From Sapria himalayana (Eukaryota; Streptophyta; Magnoliopsida; Malpighiales; Rafflesiaceae): a DNA stretch of 64,000 nucleotides. Shown piece after piece: positions 27,713-39,814 of this stretch. Position numbers and translations under genes: made by a program. The stretch lies in assembly GCA_029783825.1 (NCBI GenBank), contig JAREIK010016166.1, positions 21,646 through 85,645 of the forward strand, read 5' to 3'. Positions within the stretch are counted from its first letter, which is position 1, and each line of letters starts with the position of its first letter. Under the pieces are notes generated by a model that did not search any database, was not told the origin of the DNA, and was given only the letters and a program-made list of their open reading frames with translations.

Positions 27713-27829
27713 AATCACAAAAGAATTTATATTAACAACAAGAACGTAATTATTTACTACTTGAATAAAAACCAACATAATAGTTAAGTAATTTGTGTAT
27801 TATTTTTAAATACTTTTGTTTTGTTATTT

Positions 27830-28431
27830 TTACCTGAAAGTCATTAAAATTGGACTCCTTTGTCGATTCTGAAACTTTCTTCCAGTAGAATGCTTTAGAA
27901 TCAGCTATTTTCTTGAAAGACTTTGTAATTATAGTCGAACACTTGCGAGATGGAATAAAACTGTACAAATAAATAACATAGAAAACAAGCAAATCATAAC
28001 AATATAAAAAAAACCACTAACAGTATCATCAAAATTTTTTTTCAAGTCATTTTTACATATTTCTTTTACCTCTCATCCACAATCTCAATTTCTAATTTTG
28101 GACTGATTGTAGATGAAGGCACAACATTTGATGATGTCATTGGTATTGTAAATGGGGGAACAATCAGTGTAAAATGTGATGTAGAAGATAGAGATGGATC
28201 AAAAGCGTGTGCAAGAAGCACAATTAGTGGTGGGCTTACATCTAATAAAGGTGATAGTAGAGGTCTCAATGATGGTGATGGTGAAAGAAATGGAGATGGT
28301 GATTGTGATGTTGAAGTCTGGATATGGTAACTATGAGATGGTACTGATTCTACAAAATGATGTAACATACTATATGAATTTGGTTCATTTCTGTGTCCAC
28401 CTCCACCACGGCCACATCCTTTAGGCACCAT
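27830..28431 (-). pseudogene. CACTA copy B: TNPA-like gene, 5' exons only
   Basis: A first exon starts at the ATG at 28431 and reads MVPKGCGRGGGGHRNEPNS, then a serine/proline-rich stretch, to a stop at 28066. The open frame extends further upstream, but that part is probably non-coding because copy A aligns only from this methionine. A second exon-like piece (about 27965-27834) reads STIITKSFKKIADSKAFYW, KKVSESTKESNFNDFQ, and is followed by a good donor sequence (cag/gtaaaaat). It matches the Transposase_24 start in copy A at 14930-15030. The remaining exons are absent because the element is cut off by the GATA array at about 27712. Confidence 0.65.
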
Positions 28432-28570
28432 CTGTTGTACAAAATAAAACAAAGAACAAATAATAGAGATATGATGGACAAGCATGCATTTTTAAATAAA
28501 ACACACTGATAGATTTCAACAAAATAAAAATGTCTTTGATAGTTAAAATTTATAATAAAATTATAACAAT

Positions 28571-31500
28571 TTAATTATCAGCATCACTGTCATCCTCTAA
28601 TGGATCTTCTGATATTTCGTCTGATTCCGATATAAGTTTGAACTCATCTTTAGATCGAAATTGATCATCTTCAATTTCTATTGTGTCACCATTCGAGTCA
28701 CATAAATTTTCTGGATCTTCATCTACATTAAACGTCTCAATATTATTTATGTCATCTTCTTCGAATGCCGGTGTAATTTCTAAGTCTGCACTTCTTTGTT
28801 GCGAAGTTAATACTTCAAATTTTGATCGAGCTTTGATATTGCAAATCGCCCACCAATCTCTCTTTTCATGAGATAAACTCAGATATGCACAATAATATAT
28901 TTGAGCTCACATTTCATGTAGGATCATATTGATAATATGAATGAATCATATCGATAATATCTCTTTCCATAATAATAATAATAATAATCTCTTTCCATAA
29001 TAAATGGCTCATATCGATAATGTCTACATTTATGGTTAACATCCACTAGCTTATAATCTGAATGAATCTTTGTGCTCACATTTCATGTATGATCAAATGA
29101 CTCACACTTAAATAATACAATCCTATTATTTTCGAGTCCAGGATACTCCAACTCAATAACTTCTTTGAGTTGACTATAATAATCAATCTCATCTGCACTA
29201 TATCCTACACCTTTAATGCATACACCACTATTCATTATTATTTTAAGAAGAACCATGCCTGATTGTGTGAAATTCATATTCATTAACAAAATACCCAAGA
29301 TATGTTGTCACATATCTAAACAGGCCTTTACTTAGATTCTAAATAAAAATATTTGAATCTCTATTTGAAGGATCAATTGCCTGTGACATAAATTAAAAAA
29401 AAATGATATTAACAAATATAAGATAATAATAAATTAAATAATTAAAAAATGCAAAACTTAATAATTCTCACATAATTTTTGAACCTATCCGCAAATTCAG
29501 TTTCTATCATATAATCGACATCATTGCTTGAAATTGCTAGTTGCCTATATTTTAAGTGCTCAACATAAATACTGCACAAATATAAAAGAGATAAAAAAAT
29601 GTATATCAATTTTTAATAATTCTTATTAAAGATAAAATTAAACTATGATTAAACATACAACCATTTTGTGTATACATACTCAATGTATGGTGCAACCTCT
29701 TCACAATTAAGTAAAACATAGCTTCGGGTTGCTTTGTACTCTTCATCTATCATACATCTTTTCATTGCTCTTCTAAATTCTCTTCTATGGTGCTTGAAGA
29801 TAGATAGTTTGTCCACAGAATAATATTCTACCATCACATGACCTTCATAATTCAATGGCACGGGCAGGAAGAGGGAAAGGTTACCTGGATTGAAAACATT
29901 GACATGATCCTCAAAATAATAAGAACAAAATGATGATGATGCTTCTACTAAATATGCATTGCAAATTGAACCTTCACCTTTTTCCTTGTTTCTAATATTC
30001 AATTTCAACTTACGAAGATACCTACAACCACAATGTTAGGTTTCAATTTGATTAAATTATAATATTACTTAAAGTATGAAATAATAAAACACAGCAAATT
30101 ATATGTATTTACCTCTGAAAAGGATACATCTAGCTAAATTGCACTGGCCATTCAATCCATGCTTCATATACCAAATGGACAAGCAAATGCTCCATTGAGT
30201 CAAAAAATTTGATGGGAATATCCGTTCAAGCTTACAAATAATATGTGGAATATCATTCTCCAGCCTCACCATGTCATCTATTTTGATTGTGGTTGCAGTT
30301 AGCTATTTGAAAAATAAACTAAGTTCTGTAAGGACCTTTCAAACACTTAGTGGAACTAATCACGGAATGCAATTTGTATTAATCTCTGCATAAATACATG
30401 ACAGTCATGACTTTTCATTCCAAATAACTTAAGATTCTTTATATCCATGCATCTACCCATATTTGACACATATCCAACAGTGATTTTCAATATTTTAACC
30501 CATTCACACAATATCTATCTTGCCTTCTTATCAAGTGTGTTGCAAGCATTAGGGAATTTTTCTGTTTCCTCATTCAGTTTCAATCCAGGATGCCTACGGT
30601 AATCATTCATCTCTTGTCTTGATTTTAAAGTATCTTTTGTTTTTTCATCTACATTAAAGATAGTGTTGAAAACATTGTCAAATATTTGTTTCAATATGCA
30701 TTAGATCTAAGTTATGACGAATTAAATTGGAATTCCAATAGGGCAAGTCCCAAAATATACTATGTTTCCTCCAGCCAAATAATTTGCCTATTAGTCCATT
30801 ACTTCTAGTAGCATCCTTTTCAGATACCTTCTTCAAACCCAAATTATGAATCTCTATAATAATATCATCTCCTGAACAAACTACTGGTGCAACTATCATC
30901 AGACTTTTATTTTTTTCGAAATGCAGTTCTATTTCTTTGAAATGGATGATTCGTAGGTAGAAACTTACAATGGTTATCAAACCATGACTTTTTACCACTA
31001 AATATGAGGTTAAATGCATCAAAATTTGTCATGCAATCAGGGCATGTGAATCGTCCTACAGTACTCCAGCCATGCAACATTGAATATGCAGGAAAGTCAC
31101 TTACCGTCCACATAAGGGCTACCCACATAATCAAATTTTGCTTCTTTGAGATATCATATGTATTCATACCAACATCCCATAAATGATTTAACTCTGTAAT
31201 AAAAGGCTATAAGAAAATATCCAGCATGTCTTTCGGATTTTTTGGCCTTGGAACCAATAATGACAAAAACATATATTGCTCCTTTACACAAAACCAAGGA
31301 GACAAGTTATAAGGTGTCATGATCATAGGTCATGTTGAATACTGTTGTCCAAATTGCCCAAATGGCTAAATCCAACAGTGTAGAGACCCAATCTAACATT
31401 TTGACTTTATGCTGCAAAATTTTGATTTATATAGTTAAAATGCTTCCAAGCAGGTAAATCTGATGGATGACGCATTAATGAAAAATAACACATCTTCTTA

Positions 31501-32266
31501 AAGACAACCTTCCATTTTTTTCACGTATCTTTAATACGAGGTGCCTTCCTAAATCGAAGATGGTCATAAAACTTACAGCTAATTAAATCACTATCACTAC
31601 CCCAATATAAAATGCATCCATTTAAACAACAATCAATTTTTTCCACTGGTGGACCCATTCCTCTTAGTAACTTCTTAGTGTTGTAAAAGTTACTAGTGAT
31701 CAAATTATTATCTAGAACAATCTGCTTCATTAGTTCTGTAACTTGATCAAATAATTTCTCAGACATATGATTTTCTGACTTAATGCTCATCAGTCAATCA
31801 ACAAGTGATAATTGCTAATTTGTTTTACAACCAGGCCACAACTCTTTATCTGCAGCTTTAAGCATTTCATAAAATTTCTAAGCTTCAGGATTGGGTGGTC
31901 ATCCATGTAATCCATATCGAAGTCAACACCAGCAGCTTCCATGATCATTCTATGGTATATGTTTGATGATTCTTCACCACAAGCAAACGATTCAATACCC
32001 TCATTTTGGTCAATATTCAGAGCCATTGTATTTTTTCCATGATAAATCCAAATAAAATAATTTGGCACAAATCCATATTTAGCCAAATGATATCTTATAG
32101 TGTTTGCATCATGAAAAGTGATATTCTGAAACTTGCGATGAATACATGGGCACTTAATTTTTTCTCCATCCATCAATCTTGATTGACTACATGCAAAATT
32201 GATGAATGTTTCAGGCCCAATCAAAAAATCTTTATTCAAAAATCCATTAATAACCCTTCTGTACAT
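28571..32266 (-). pseudogene. CACTA copy B: TNP2 polyprotein gene (Transpos_assoc-TNP2-DUF4218-DUF4216)
   Basis: The start at 32266 gives MYRRVINGFLNKDFLIGPE, the same methionine context as copy A. The CPC motif is present but the next cysteine is phenylalanine (CPCIHRKFQN). Domains follow in order: LLRGMGPPVEKIDCC (31675-31620), DFPAYSMLHGWST (about 31100), FGWRKHSIFWDLPYW and NLDLMHIE (about 30770-30690), DUF4218 ending KLNIRNKEKGEGSICNAYL (30008-29950), DUF4216 with SGVCIKGVGYSADEIDYY (29230-29170), and an acidic tail ending EEDDINNIE...DDSDADN with the stop at 28571-28573. The frame is broken at about 31790, between 31520 and 31167, and between 30678 and 30008. Parts of these gaps could be introns, but the stops near 30400-30600 suggest decay. 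Confidence 0.8.
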
Positions 32267-32569
32267 CCACTAACGATTTGAGATCATTTTGCCCTATTTT
32301 ATTTACAAAAAACAATGCCCGATCATTATTATAAATAAAACATTATATTACTTTAAAATATACACATAATTAAGTAAAATTATTTACAGATGAATATTTA
32401 AAAATTAAATATCATGAATATTGAGGCAATGCATTTCCAGAATCTAGATTAATAGATAAAACAATTTTTAGCATGCTAAAGATTAATAGATATCATAGTT
32501 ATACTAGATAAAGGGTGCAAAGTACGATAATGCACAAGAAAGGAAAGTAAAAAAAGGCATTTAATGGTT

Positions 32570-32752
32570 GAAGGAGGAGAGGGAGAGTGAGAGAGATAGA
32601 GAGAAGGTGGGGAGAGAGAGGGGTAGAGAAATGGGGAGACGGGGAGTGAGAGAGAGAGAGAGAGGAGAGAGAGAAGGAGGGAGGGAGAGGTGGAGAGAAC
32701 TGGTGAAAGAGAGGGAGAGAGGGAAAGAGAGAGAGGAAGAGAGATAGGGAGA

Positions 32753-32796
<44 letters not shown>

Positions 32797-32990
32797 GAGA
32801 GAAAGAGGGAGAGAGAGAGAGAGAAAGAGGGAGAGAGAGAGAGAAAGAGGGAGAGAGGGAGAGAGGGAGAGAGAGAACAAGAAATAAAGGAGAGCGAGAA
32901 AGAAAATAACAAGAGAGAGAAAGTGACACATAAAGAAAAAGAGGAATAGAGTGACATGAAGAATTAGAGAGAGAGAGAGAGACATATAGA
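32570..32990. repeat. (GA)n / GGGAGA purine tract
   Basis: About 420 bp of almost pure purine on the + strand, mostly gagagaga with gggaga and gaaaga variants. It lies 0.3 kb upstream of the TNP2 start of CACTA copy B. The homologous position in copy A (about 10380) has no such tract, so it arose in copy B after the copies separated. The overlapping frames rich in S and L on the - strand, or in E and R on the + strand, are compositional artefacts. Confidence 0.92.
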
Positions 32991-33289
32991 GAGTGCAGTG
33001 TTAGAATGAAAAATTATATAAAAGAAAATAAAATTTCTTCTGTATAAACCTATCAAATATTATATCTTTTGTCATACATAAGTTCATATTTGAGCCTGAG
33101 GCCCAAGGGCTGGGATTAGGAAATAGTACGATCCTTATTTGTATTGTACCATATATGAGTCAAATCAATGGACACTCTCATTCTACGTGCTTACATATTG
33201 TTGATATTATATCTTGTGCCATTTAATTTCAAATTAGTTCAATAAATTAATATTATCCCATATATAATTATATGTTAGCATACAAATAG

Positions 33290-33768
33290 TAAATGTAGTT
33301 ATAAATAGTTACTTATAGTTAAACTTATAATTATATATAGATATATGCATACAAGTAGTTATAAGTAAATATAAATAAATGTATACAAAGTTATACACAA
33401 TTATATAGATTTACATATATGTATACATATATGTATAAATAATAAAAAATAAAGTTATATTTATTTATATAAAGTTTTTTATTGTTATACAAATATTTAT
33501 ATATAGTTATACACATATAGTAAACATTGTGTCGTATGTTTTTATACATATAATTATAAATATTGTTACATGTAGTTATAGATATAGTTACACGTATAGT
33601 TAAACTTATATTTATACACGTATGTATATATATTTGTTAATATAATTTCATATATTTATACATATAGTTATGTATAGGTATGGATATACTAAAATACATT
33701 TTTATCCTAATATATAAAATGTATATTAAATATATGTTGTTAATTATATACTTAAATATAGGTTATAC

Positions 33769-33809
<41 letters not shown>

Positions 33810-34318
33810 TATGAGTAATTATATTTAGTAATACATAAATATATACAAAGATATAAACAAGTATATAGATTTACATATATGTATACATATATGTATAAAT
33901 AGTTAACAATATAGTTATATTTAATTATATAAAGTTTTATTTAGTTTTACAAATATTTATATATAGCTATACACATATAATTAAATAGGATGTTGTATGT
34001 TATTATACATGTAATTATAAATATAGTTACAAATGATTATACATATAGTTAAATGTATAGTTAAACTTATATTTATACATGTATGTAAATATATTTGTTC
34101 ATATAATTTCATATATTTATACATATAGTTATGTATAAGTATGGATATACTAAGATACATTTTTTATATGAATATATAAAATGTATATTAAATATATGTT
34201 GTTAATTATAAATTTAAATATAGGTTATATATTAATAATATAAAATTATGTATAGTTATATGTTATTATACATATAATATATATAGTTATAAAAAATTAT
34301 ATATCGTTAACCATTTAG

Positions 34319-34367
<49 letters not shown>

Positions 34368-35070
34368 TATGAGTTGTTATATTTATTTATATATAAATAG
34401 ATACAAAGTTATAAACAAGTATATAGATTTACATATATGTATACATATATGTATAAATAGTTAAAAATATAGTTATATTTAATTATATAAAGTTTTATTT
34501 AGTTTTAAAAATATTTATATATAGTTATACACATATAATTAAACATAATGTTGCATGTTGTTATACATGTAATTATAAATCTCATTAGATGTGGTTATAC
34601 ATATAGTTACACGTATAGTTAAACTTATGTTTATACATGTAAGTACATATATTTATTTATATAATTTTATATATCTATACTTATAATTATGTATGAATAT
34701 AGATATAGTAAAATACATTTTTGAATACTAATATATACAAATGTATATTAAATATAAGTTGTAAATTATATATTTAAATATATTTATGTATAAAGCTTTT
34801 ATAGTAATACATATAATAAGATACAATTATTTATAGTTATATGTTATTATACATATAGTACATATAACTATAAATATTTTTATATAGTTAAACATATAGT
34901 TATATATAGATATATTCATACAATAGTTATGCATAAATATATAAAGTTATAAATAAATATATAGATTTACTTATATGTACACATACTTACAAATATAGTT
35001 ATATTTAATTATAAAGTGTTATAAAGATATACAATTATTTATATATAGTTATACAAATATTATATATAGT
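33290..35070. repeat. AT-rich tandem repeat, about 0.46-0.56 kb unit
   Basis: The segment atagatttacatatatgtat occurs at 33405 and 33865, again at 34423, and in diverged form at 34961. A second marker (ggatatact.a.atacattttt) occurs at 33682, 34143 and, diverged, 34700. Spacing is 460, 558 and 538 bp; the longer units carry extra (TA)n and an inserted stretch near 34250-34330. About three and a half units are present. The array lies inside CACTA copy B, between its terminus and the TNP2 gene, and contains no reading frame. Confidence 0.85.
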
Positions 35071-36480
35071 CATACAACTTTAAAAAATATCTAAAATATG
35101 GCCAGAAATGATGTTTAGAGAGAGAGAGAGAAAAGAAATACTATACTTTTATAATTTTCCATATGAGCAAAATGTTACTTTAGATGGACATTTACTACTA
35201 CTTCTATAGCGAAGAGATGTTTTGCTAAAGCATCATAAATTTCTTCCATATATCTGCATGTCTATATATATATTTGTGAGAAAAAATATGAAGATTAATA
35301 CATATCAAGTATTCCCATAAAAAATAAAACAACTGGATAAAATAAATAAAAACTCACTATAATATACTATTATGAATAAAAATTATAAAATGACATTATC
35401 ATTTATTAAATAAAATAAAAATTCACTTATAAATACAAAAAGAAACTATAAATACTCAAAATCTATATGAATCATCTCATCCTAGTATTTCAAGATAAAA
35501 AAAATATAAAAATACAATATAATTCTCAATAGTTTTGAAAATTTTATTTTTATTTACAACTTTTAATATTCTTTATAATTCATTTTGCTGTATTTTTATG
35601 ATATGTTACTATTTTTTTATTATATTGTATTGATGTTCTTAAAATTATAATAATTTATTTTTATTTTATTAAGATATGAAATAATATTAAATAATATATG
35701 TTTGGACAAAAAATTAATTAATAAATATGTTTATATCATATTAAACTATAAAAGAGTACTCACATAAAAGAGTACTCACATAAAGAGTACTCACATATAT
35801 TCGCTAGTATGATAAATTAATGTTTAATTAATGATACATACATTTCCATAATACTTCTCATCTTTTCTTATATTCTTTATTACTATTTATTACAATATAC
35901 ATCTGCTAGAAATTTTGTGAAACATGAAACTTAGATTCAAGCTTGTAGGTTACAAGTAATAGTTATGGCACTCAACAAATAACTACAACATTCAACTAAT
36001 AATTACTACTCATATTTATTAATTTTAAAATCATTTAAAATAAACATATTGTAGCACATAAAAATTACCATGTGTTAAAAGATGATGTTATTTAACACAA
36101 CAGGATAAAGGGTGTCCAAACGGATGTTGTCGTAAGAAGAATACTCTTGTATGACATGAAATTCATCAACGTTATAAAGATACTCAAACTCTTCATAATC
36201 CATAGTTATTAATGGTATAAATTATAGTTAATATAAATTTGGTAGAAGTTGAATTGTTAGAGTAATAATAACCTACATTGTTGTGGATAAAACCACAAAT
36301 TGAAGTTGATAAAACATTTTTTGGTAGAAAAATTTTTTTGTGTTGCGTGCCTTTGTGGGGATTATAAACATTAAAATTTTCTAAATTTTTAATAGTTTTA
36401 TATCCTCTATCTAAATCATAAATGTTATAGATTTAAAATATTATACTTTATTATCTACCTACCCTTCTCCCAAACTCAAC
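35071..36480 (-). other. AT-rich 5' region of CACTA copy B, no clear gene
   Basis: Mostly AT-rich non-coding DNA. A short motif (agagtactcacataaa) is repeated three times at 35751-35800. On the - strand a small frame, 36203-36075, encodes 42 residues beginning MDYEEFEYLYNVDEF; its charged, non-repetitive composition differs from the surroundings and it could be a small 5' exon of the element, but I recognise no family. Nothing else can be supported. Confidence 0.35.
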
Positions 36481-36587
36481 CCGAAATCATCAATCCCTTG
36501 CTATTCCCTAGCTAATCCCTTACAATTTTAGCTAGGGATTGATCACTAGCTAAAATATCCTAGCTAAATAGATATTTTCTTGTAGTG
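36481..36587 (-). repeat. CACTA copy B: subterminal motifs and terminal inverted repeat
   Basis: On the + strand the zone reads ccctagctaatccc, tagctagggattgatcacta and tagctaaatagatattttct, ending ttttcttgtagtg at 36587. The reverse complement begins CACTACAAGAAAA. The same succession (CACT..AAGAAA, TTTAGCTtGGA, GATCAATC.CTAGCTAAA) opens the fragment at 44025, which shows the two termini belong to one family. The base after the terminus starts ata, a possible 3-bp target duplication that cannot be tested because the other end is missing. Confidence 0.85.
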
Positions 36588-39500
36588 ATAGGATATATAT
36601 CAAAATATTATAATATAAAAAGAGGCAAAAATATTATCGAATATTATTGAAATCATTGAGAAGATATCAATAATATTGATGATATCAGACATATTCAAGC
36701 TACTTCAAACTTTATCAAATTATATCAAATATAATCTATTTATATAAAAGAGTATGTTATTTTAGAAAAACATTAGCTGTCTTTGAATCAATATCATCAG
36801 GTATATTGAAAAGCATTGTATATTGTTAAATATTATTATATAGCTTCTAAAAATTTTATTCCATTAAATGAGCATGTTTGATAAATAATTTGTGTCAACT
36901 CTCTTTGGTACATATTGAGTATTTTCAAACATTATCAAGAAGAAAATACACAAACAACATGGAAAATCTAACTTATGGATAAGTATTGAAATTTGTTAAG
37001 TATCATCTAATATCTTTATAGATCTTAGAATTATTAATAATGGATATACATCAATCAAAATAGAATTATTATTTAAACAAAATTCTCAAATAATTATAAA
37101 TATTAAGAACAATTAGTACAACATCTATTGAAAGACGTTAGAAATCATTTATTTTCATGAAGAAATTATTTGTGATGATTATTTATGAAAACTTAGTGTG
37201 CCTCATGGTATAAAAATTGAGAAATTGTGATTAGGGTCTTGTAATATATATATAATATGTGTGTGTGTGTGTGTAGGAAGCTCATATATGAATAACTAGT
37301 ATTTAAATATGACCCAATTCCAAAACTAGTTGGGTTTATTATGGTGATTTCAAATTATAATTATAACGTATAAATAGTTGTTTTGTTTTTATGAACCTTT
37401 ACTATTTCAGAGTGGAATTAAATAAATAGTGTACATGTATACACAAAAGTTGCCCACATTGATGATAAAAATTAGAGGTCGACCATAATAATTTTATAGT
37501 ATATTTATAGATGTATTGCACAGTGGACACCACGCATCATCACAAATAATTATACCTAGATACACATTGCTTAAATCAAATACCACATAATACAAAACAT
37601 AAATCATAAAAATCATACCTTGATTTAACCATTCATAAGTGAAGTGAATTAAAATAGAAAACACCTAGATTACTCAAGTATTTTTCAGAAGAAATTAAAG
37701 CAAAAACAATGCTTCATACTAAGCACACCGTGAGCAATATCGCATGCTCAACATCGAGCACACCTCAAGTAAAAAACATTAGCAACACTATATATACACT
37801 CATTGAGTTTTTCATCAATTTTATTTTTGCATAAATTTAAATGCTAATACTAGTATATATTTATATAGTGTAGTATATATATAATTATTATTACATGTTA
37901 CATCATATATATATATATATATAATATACATACTATTGTAATATATTATAGCAGCAACATGTTACCATCAGTATTTGTGTGTGTGTGTGTGTGTGTGTGT
38001 GTATTAGTAGTAGTAATATGTTATATGTATATGGATGATAATAAATAGGCATTCATCAATGATGAAGATTACTACCCGGTAATCAATAGTACACCATATG
38101 AAGATGATCTCAAAATAAGTTGTATGATATAGGTATTAATACAATCAATAAAAAGGAAGATAAATATTATACTAATAGATTCTTGTAAGTCTTGCTATTA
38201 TGCAAAGTCGCGTTTCATCTGAAACAAAACATAGACTATTTATTCATAAATTGAGATTCAAGGTATTTAGAGTGAGGAGGGTATAATGATAACTAAATGA
38301 TGTCATACCCAATACATAGTATCTTTACAAATTAATGGCATGCTATTCATCTTAATATTTGAGTATGATCATAAATATATCAACTGTTGGATGGAGAATT
38401 TATATCAATCACCTCAATCATGGATTGACCAATCAATGTAATGTTGCACGTGCATGCTCACTTAGGATACCCAACATTTACTAATTTCTACATGTTCACT
38501 TTCTATTCATATTGTCAGTTAATATAAGTATGACTAGTGCAAACTCTAAAAACAACATTCATCAATATAGCCACTAGTAATGATTAACTCTTGGCAATGT
38601 TATATATTACCTACTCTTCCTTATGTTTCATTAGAAAGTTACATGTCCAATAATGATGTTCAACACAAAGTTAAGAATTGAAGGACTTAAACCAAATTAT
38701 TTTTTGTTTTATCTCATATTTATTTGGGAACTCAGACATTGCTCAGTATTTTGGCTCATGTGATTTAACCCATGTTATTAAATTTTCCTTGAATTTTCTT
38801 AGTTCTTCCAATGAAAAATTATAACCATTATTCAACCTAATAAATGCAAGACTATCAATGGATTAGTATTCTAGTTCATGAGTATTATATTTAACAAAAA
38901 TACTAATAAAATATTAATTTAAGTGTCAATAGTAATAAACAAGATTTTCTAGACCAGTTAGTCGAGGAATGATATGAATAAGTGTTGGGTGCCTATTTAT
39001 ATAATGATTATATATGCCAATTAGATATAATGACAATATCTTTTACACCGACAACCCTTTTCATATTTTCTAAAAACAAAGTCAATCATTATAATTATTT
39101 GAGCTTATCACACATAATACTAAAGGGAAACATATAATTATTAGCTTCATATGAGATTCTAGATAAAATGGTCTCACCATAAAAGTCAATCATATGTAAC
39201 ATTTTGATAGTTACATTAGGACAACCACCCTTAGATAGATATAGAATATAGAACAAAAAGTTCCTCGAAATGACCAGTAAATGAATGGGGCAACTAAACA
39301 ATAGTTGTTGTGTTTGTTTTAACAACTCAACCTGTAGTAATTTATAATAATTGCATTGAATTTCAAATATAGACTTCACAACTTTTTTTAGCATGTCATA
39401 ATTAATTATAGGATAAGCATAAGTATAAGAAGAACACATACTATCTGACAAAATCTTTACATATTTGTTCAGGTTGATACTCAAGAATTGATCTGTTGAA

Positions 39501-39800
39501 ATTATTAAAGTGAATGAATGCCATATTAGGTTAGATTCTAGACTCGAATGAAGGATGGACCTCCCAACCAAGGACATTAGGTATTCAATATAATGACAAA
39601 AAAATAGAATATAAATATTTACTCTTCGATTAAACAATCCAAGATAATCGATGAAGAATAAATGTATAAACATACCTCAAATCAATAACAAATTAAAACT
39701 TAAACCTCGAATTAATTTTAGTTGTATCAATGTCGAGAGATAGATTGAATGAGAAGGACTTCGGTTCACGTGTTAGGATGTGTCGAGTCGAGAGAGAATG
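36588..39800. other. AT-rich stretch without recognisable genes
   Basis: About 3.2 kb of AT-rich DNA outside CACTA copy B, with (TG)n runs at about 37258-37274 and 37976-38002 and scattered (TA)n. The only long frame (39673-39095, - strand, 192 codons) is rich in L, I, F, Y and S, has no homologue I know, and looks like a by-product of AT-rich composition. No terminal repeats or RNA genes were found. It may be the degenerate interior of the CACTA element that ends at 42586. Confidence 0.35.
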
Positions 39801-39814
39801 TATATTTTAACAAA

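Larger units (their letters stand above)
27713..36587 (-). mobile_element. CACTA (En/Spm) DNA transposon, copy B, 3'-truncated
   Basis: This is a second, inverted copy of the family of copy A. Its 5' terminus is at the high-coordinate end: ttttcttgtagtg at 36575-36587, whose reverse complement CACTACAAGAAAA is the classic plant CACTA end. Inside are subterminal tagctaggga motifs, an AT-rich tandem repeat (33290-35070), a GA tract (32570-32990), the TNP2 polyprotein gene (32266-28571) and the first parts of the TNPA-like gene (28431 to about 27830). Homology with copy A stops at about 27705-27713 within a tttctatatat sequence and passes into the GATA array, so the last 1.6 kb including the other terminus is missing. 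Confidence 0.85.

Noticed and set aside
2224..27778. Dozens of frames of 60-194 codons with Y-L-S-I repeats on the TATC strand of the GATA arrays
   Set aside because: The TATC strand has no stop codon in any of its three frames, and a 4-bp motif gives the same four-residue repeat in each. There is no start context, domain or codon bias, so these are artefacts.
28683..28871. 62-codon + strand frame in CACTA copy B
   Set aside because: It is the complement of the acidic TNP2 tail (DDINNIE, EEDD region), not an independent gene.
32476..32985. Serine/leucine-rich frames of 122-169 codons (- strand) and an E/R-rich frame (+ strand)
   Set aside because: They lie exactly in the GA/TC tract and reflect it.
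36640..36740. Short inverted repeats (gatatcaataatattgatgatatc) considered as a hairpin terminator or MITE end
   Set aside because: Too short and AT-rich to separate from background; no paired terminal repeats or target duplication found.
39095..39673. 192-codon - strand frame
   Set aside because: It begins with ATG, but its composition (L, I, F, Y, S) is what AT-rich DNA gives, no motif or family is recognisable, and no neighbouring exon could be joined. Kept as unproven.
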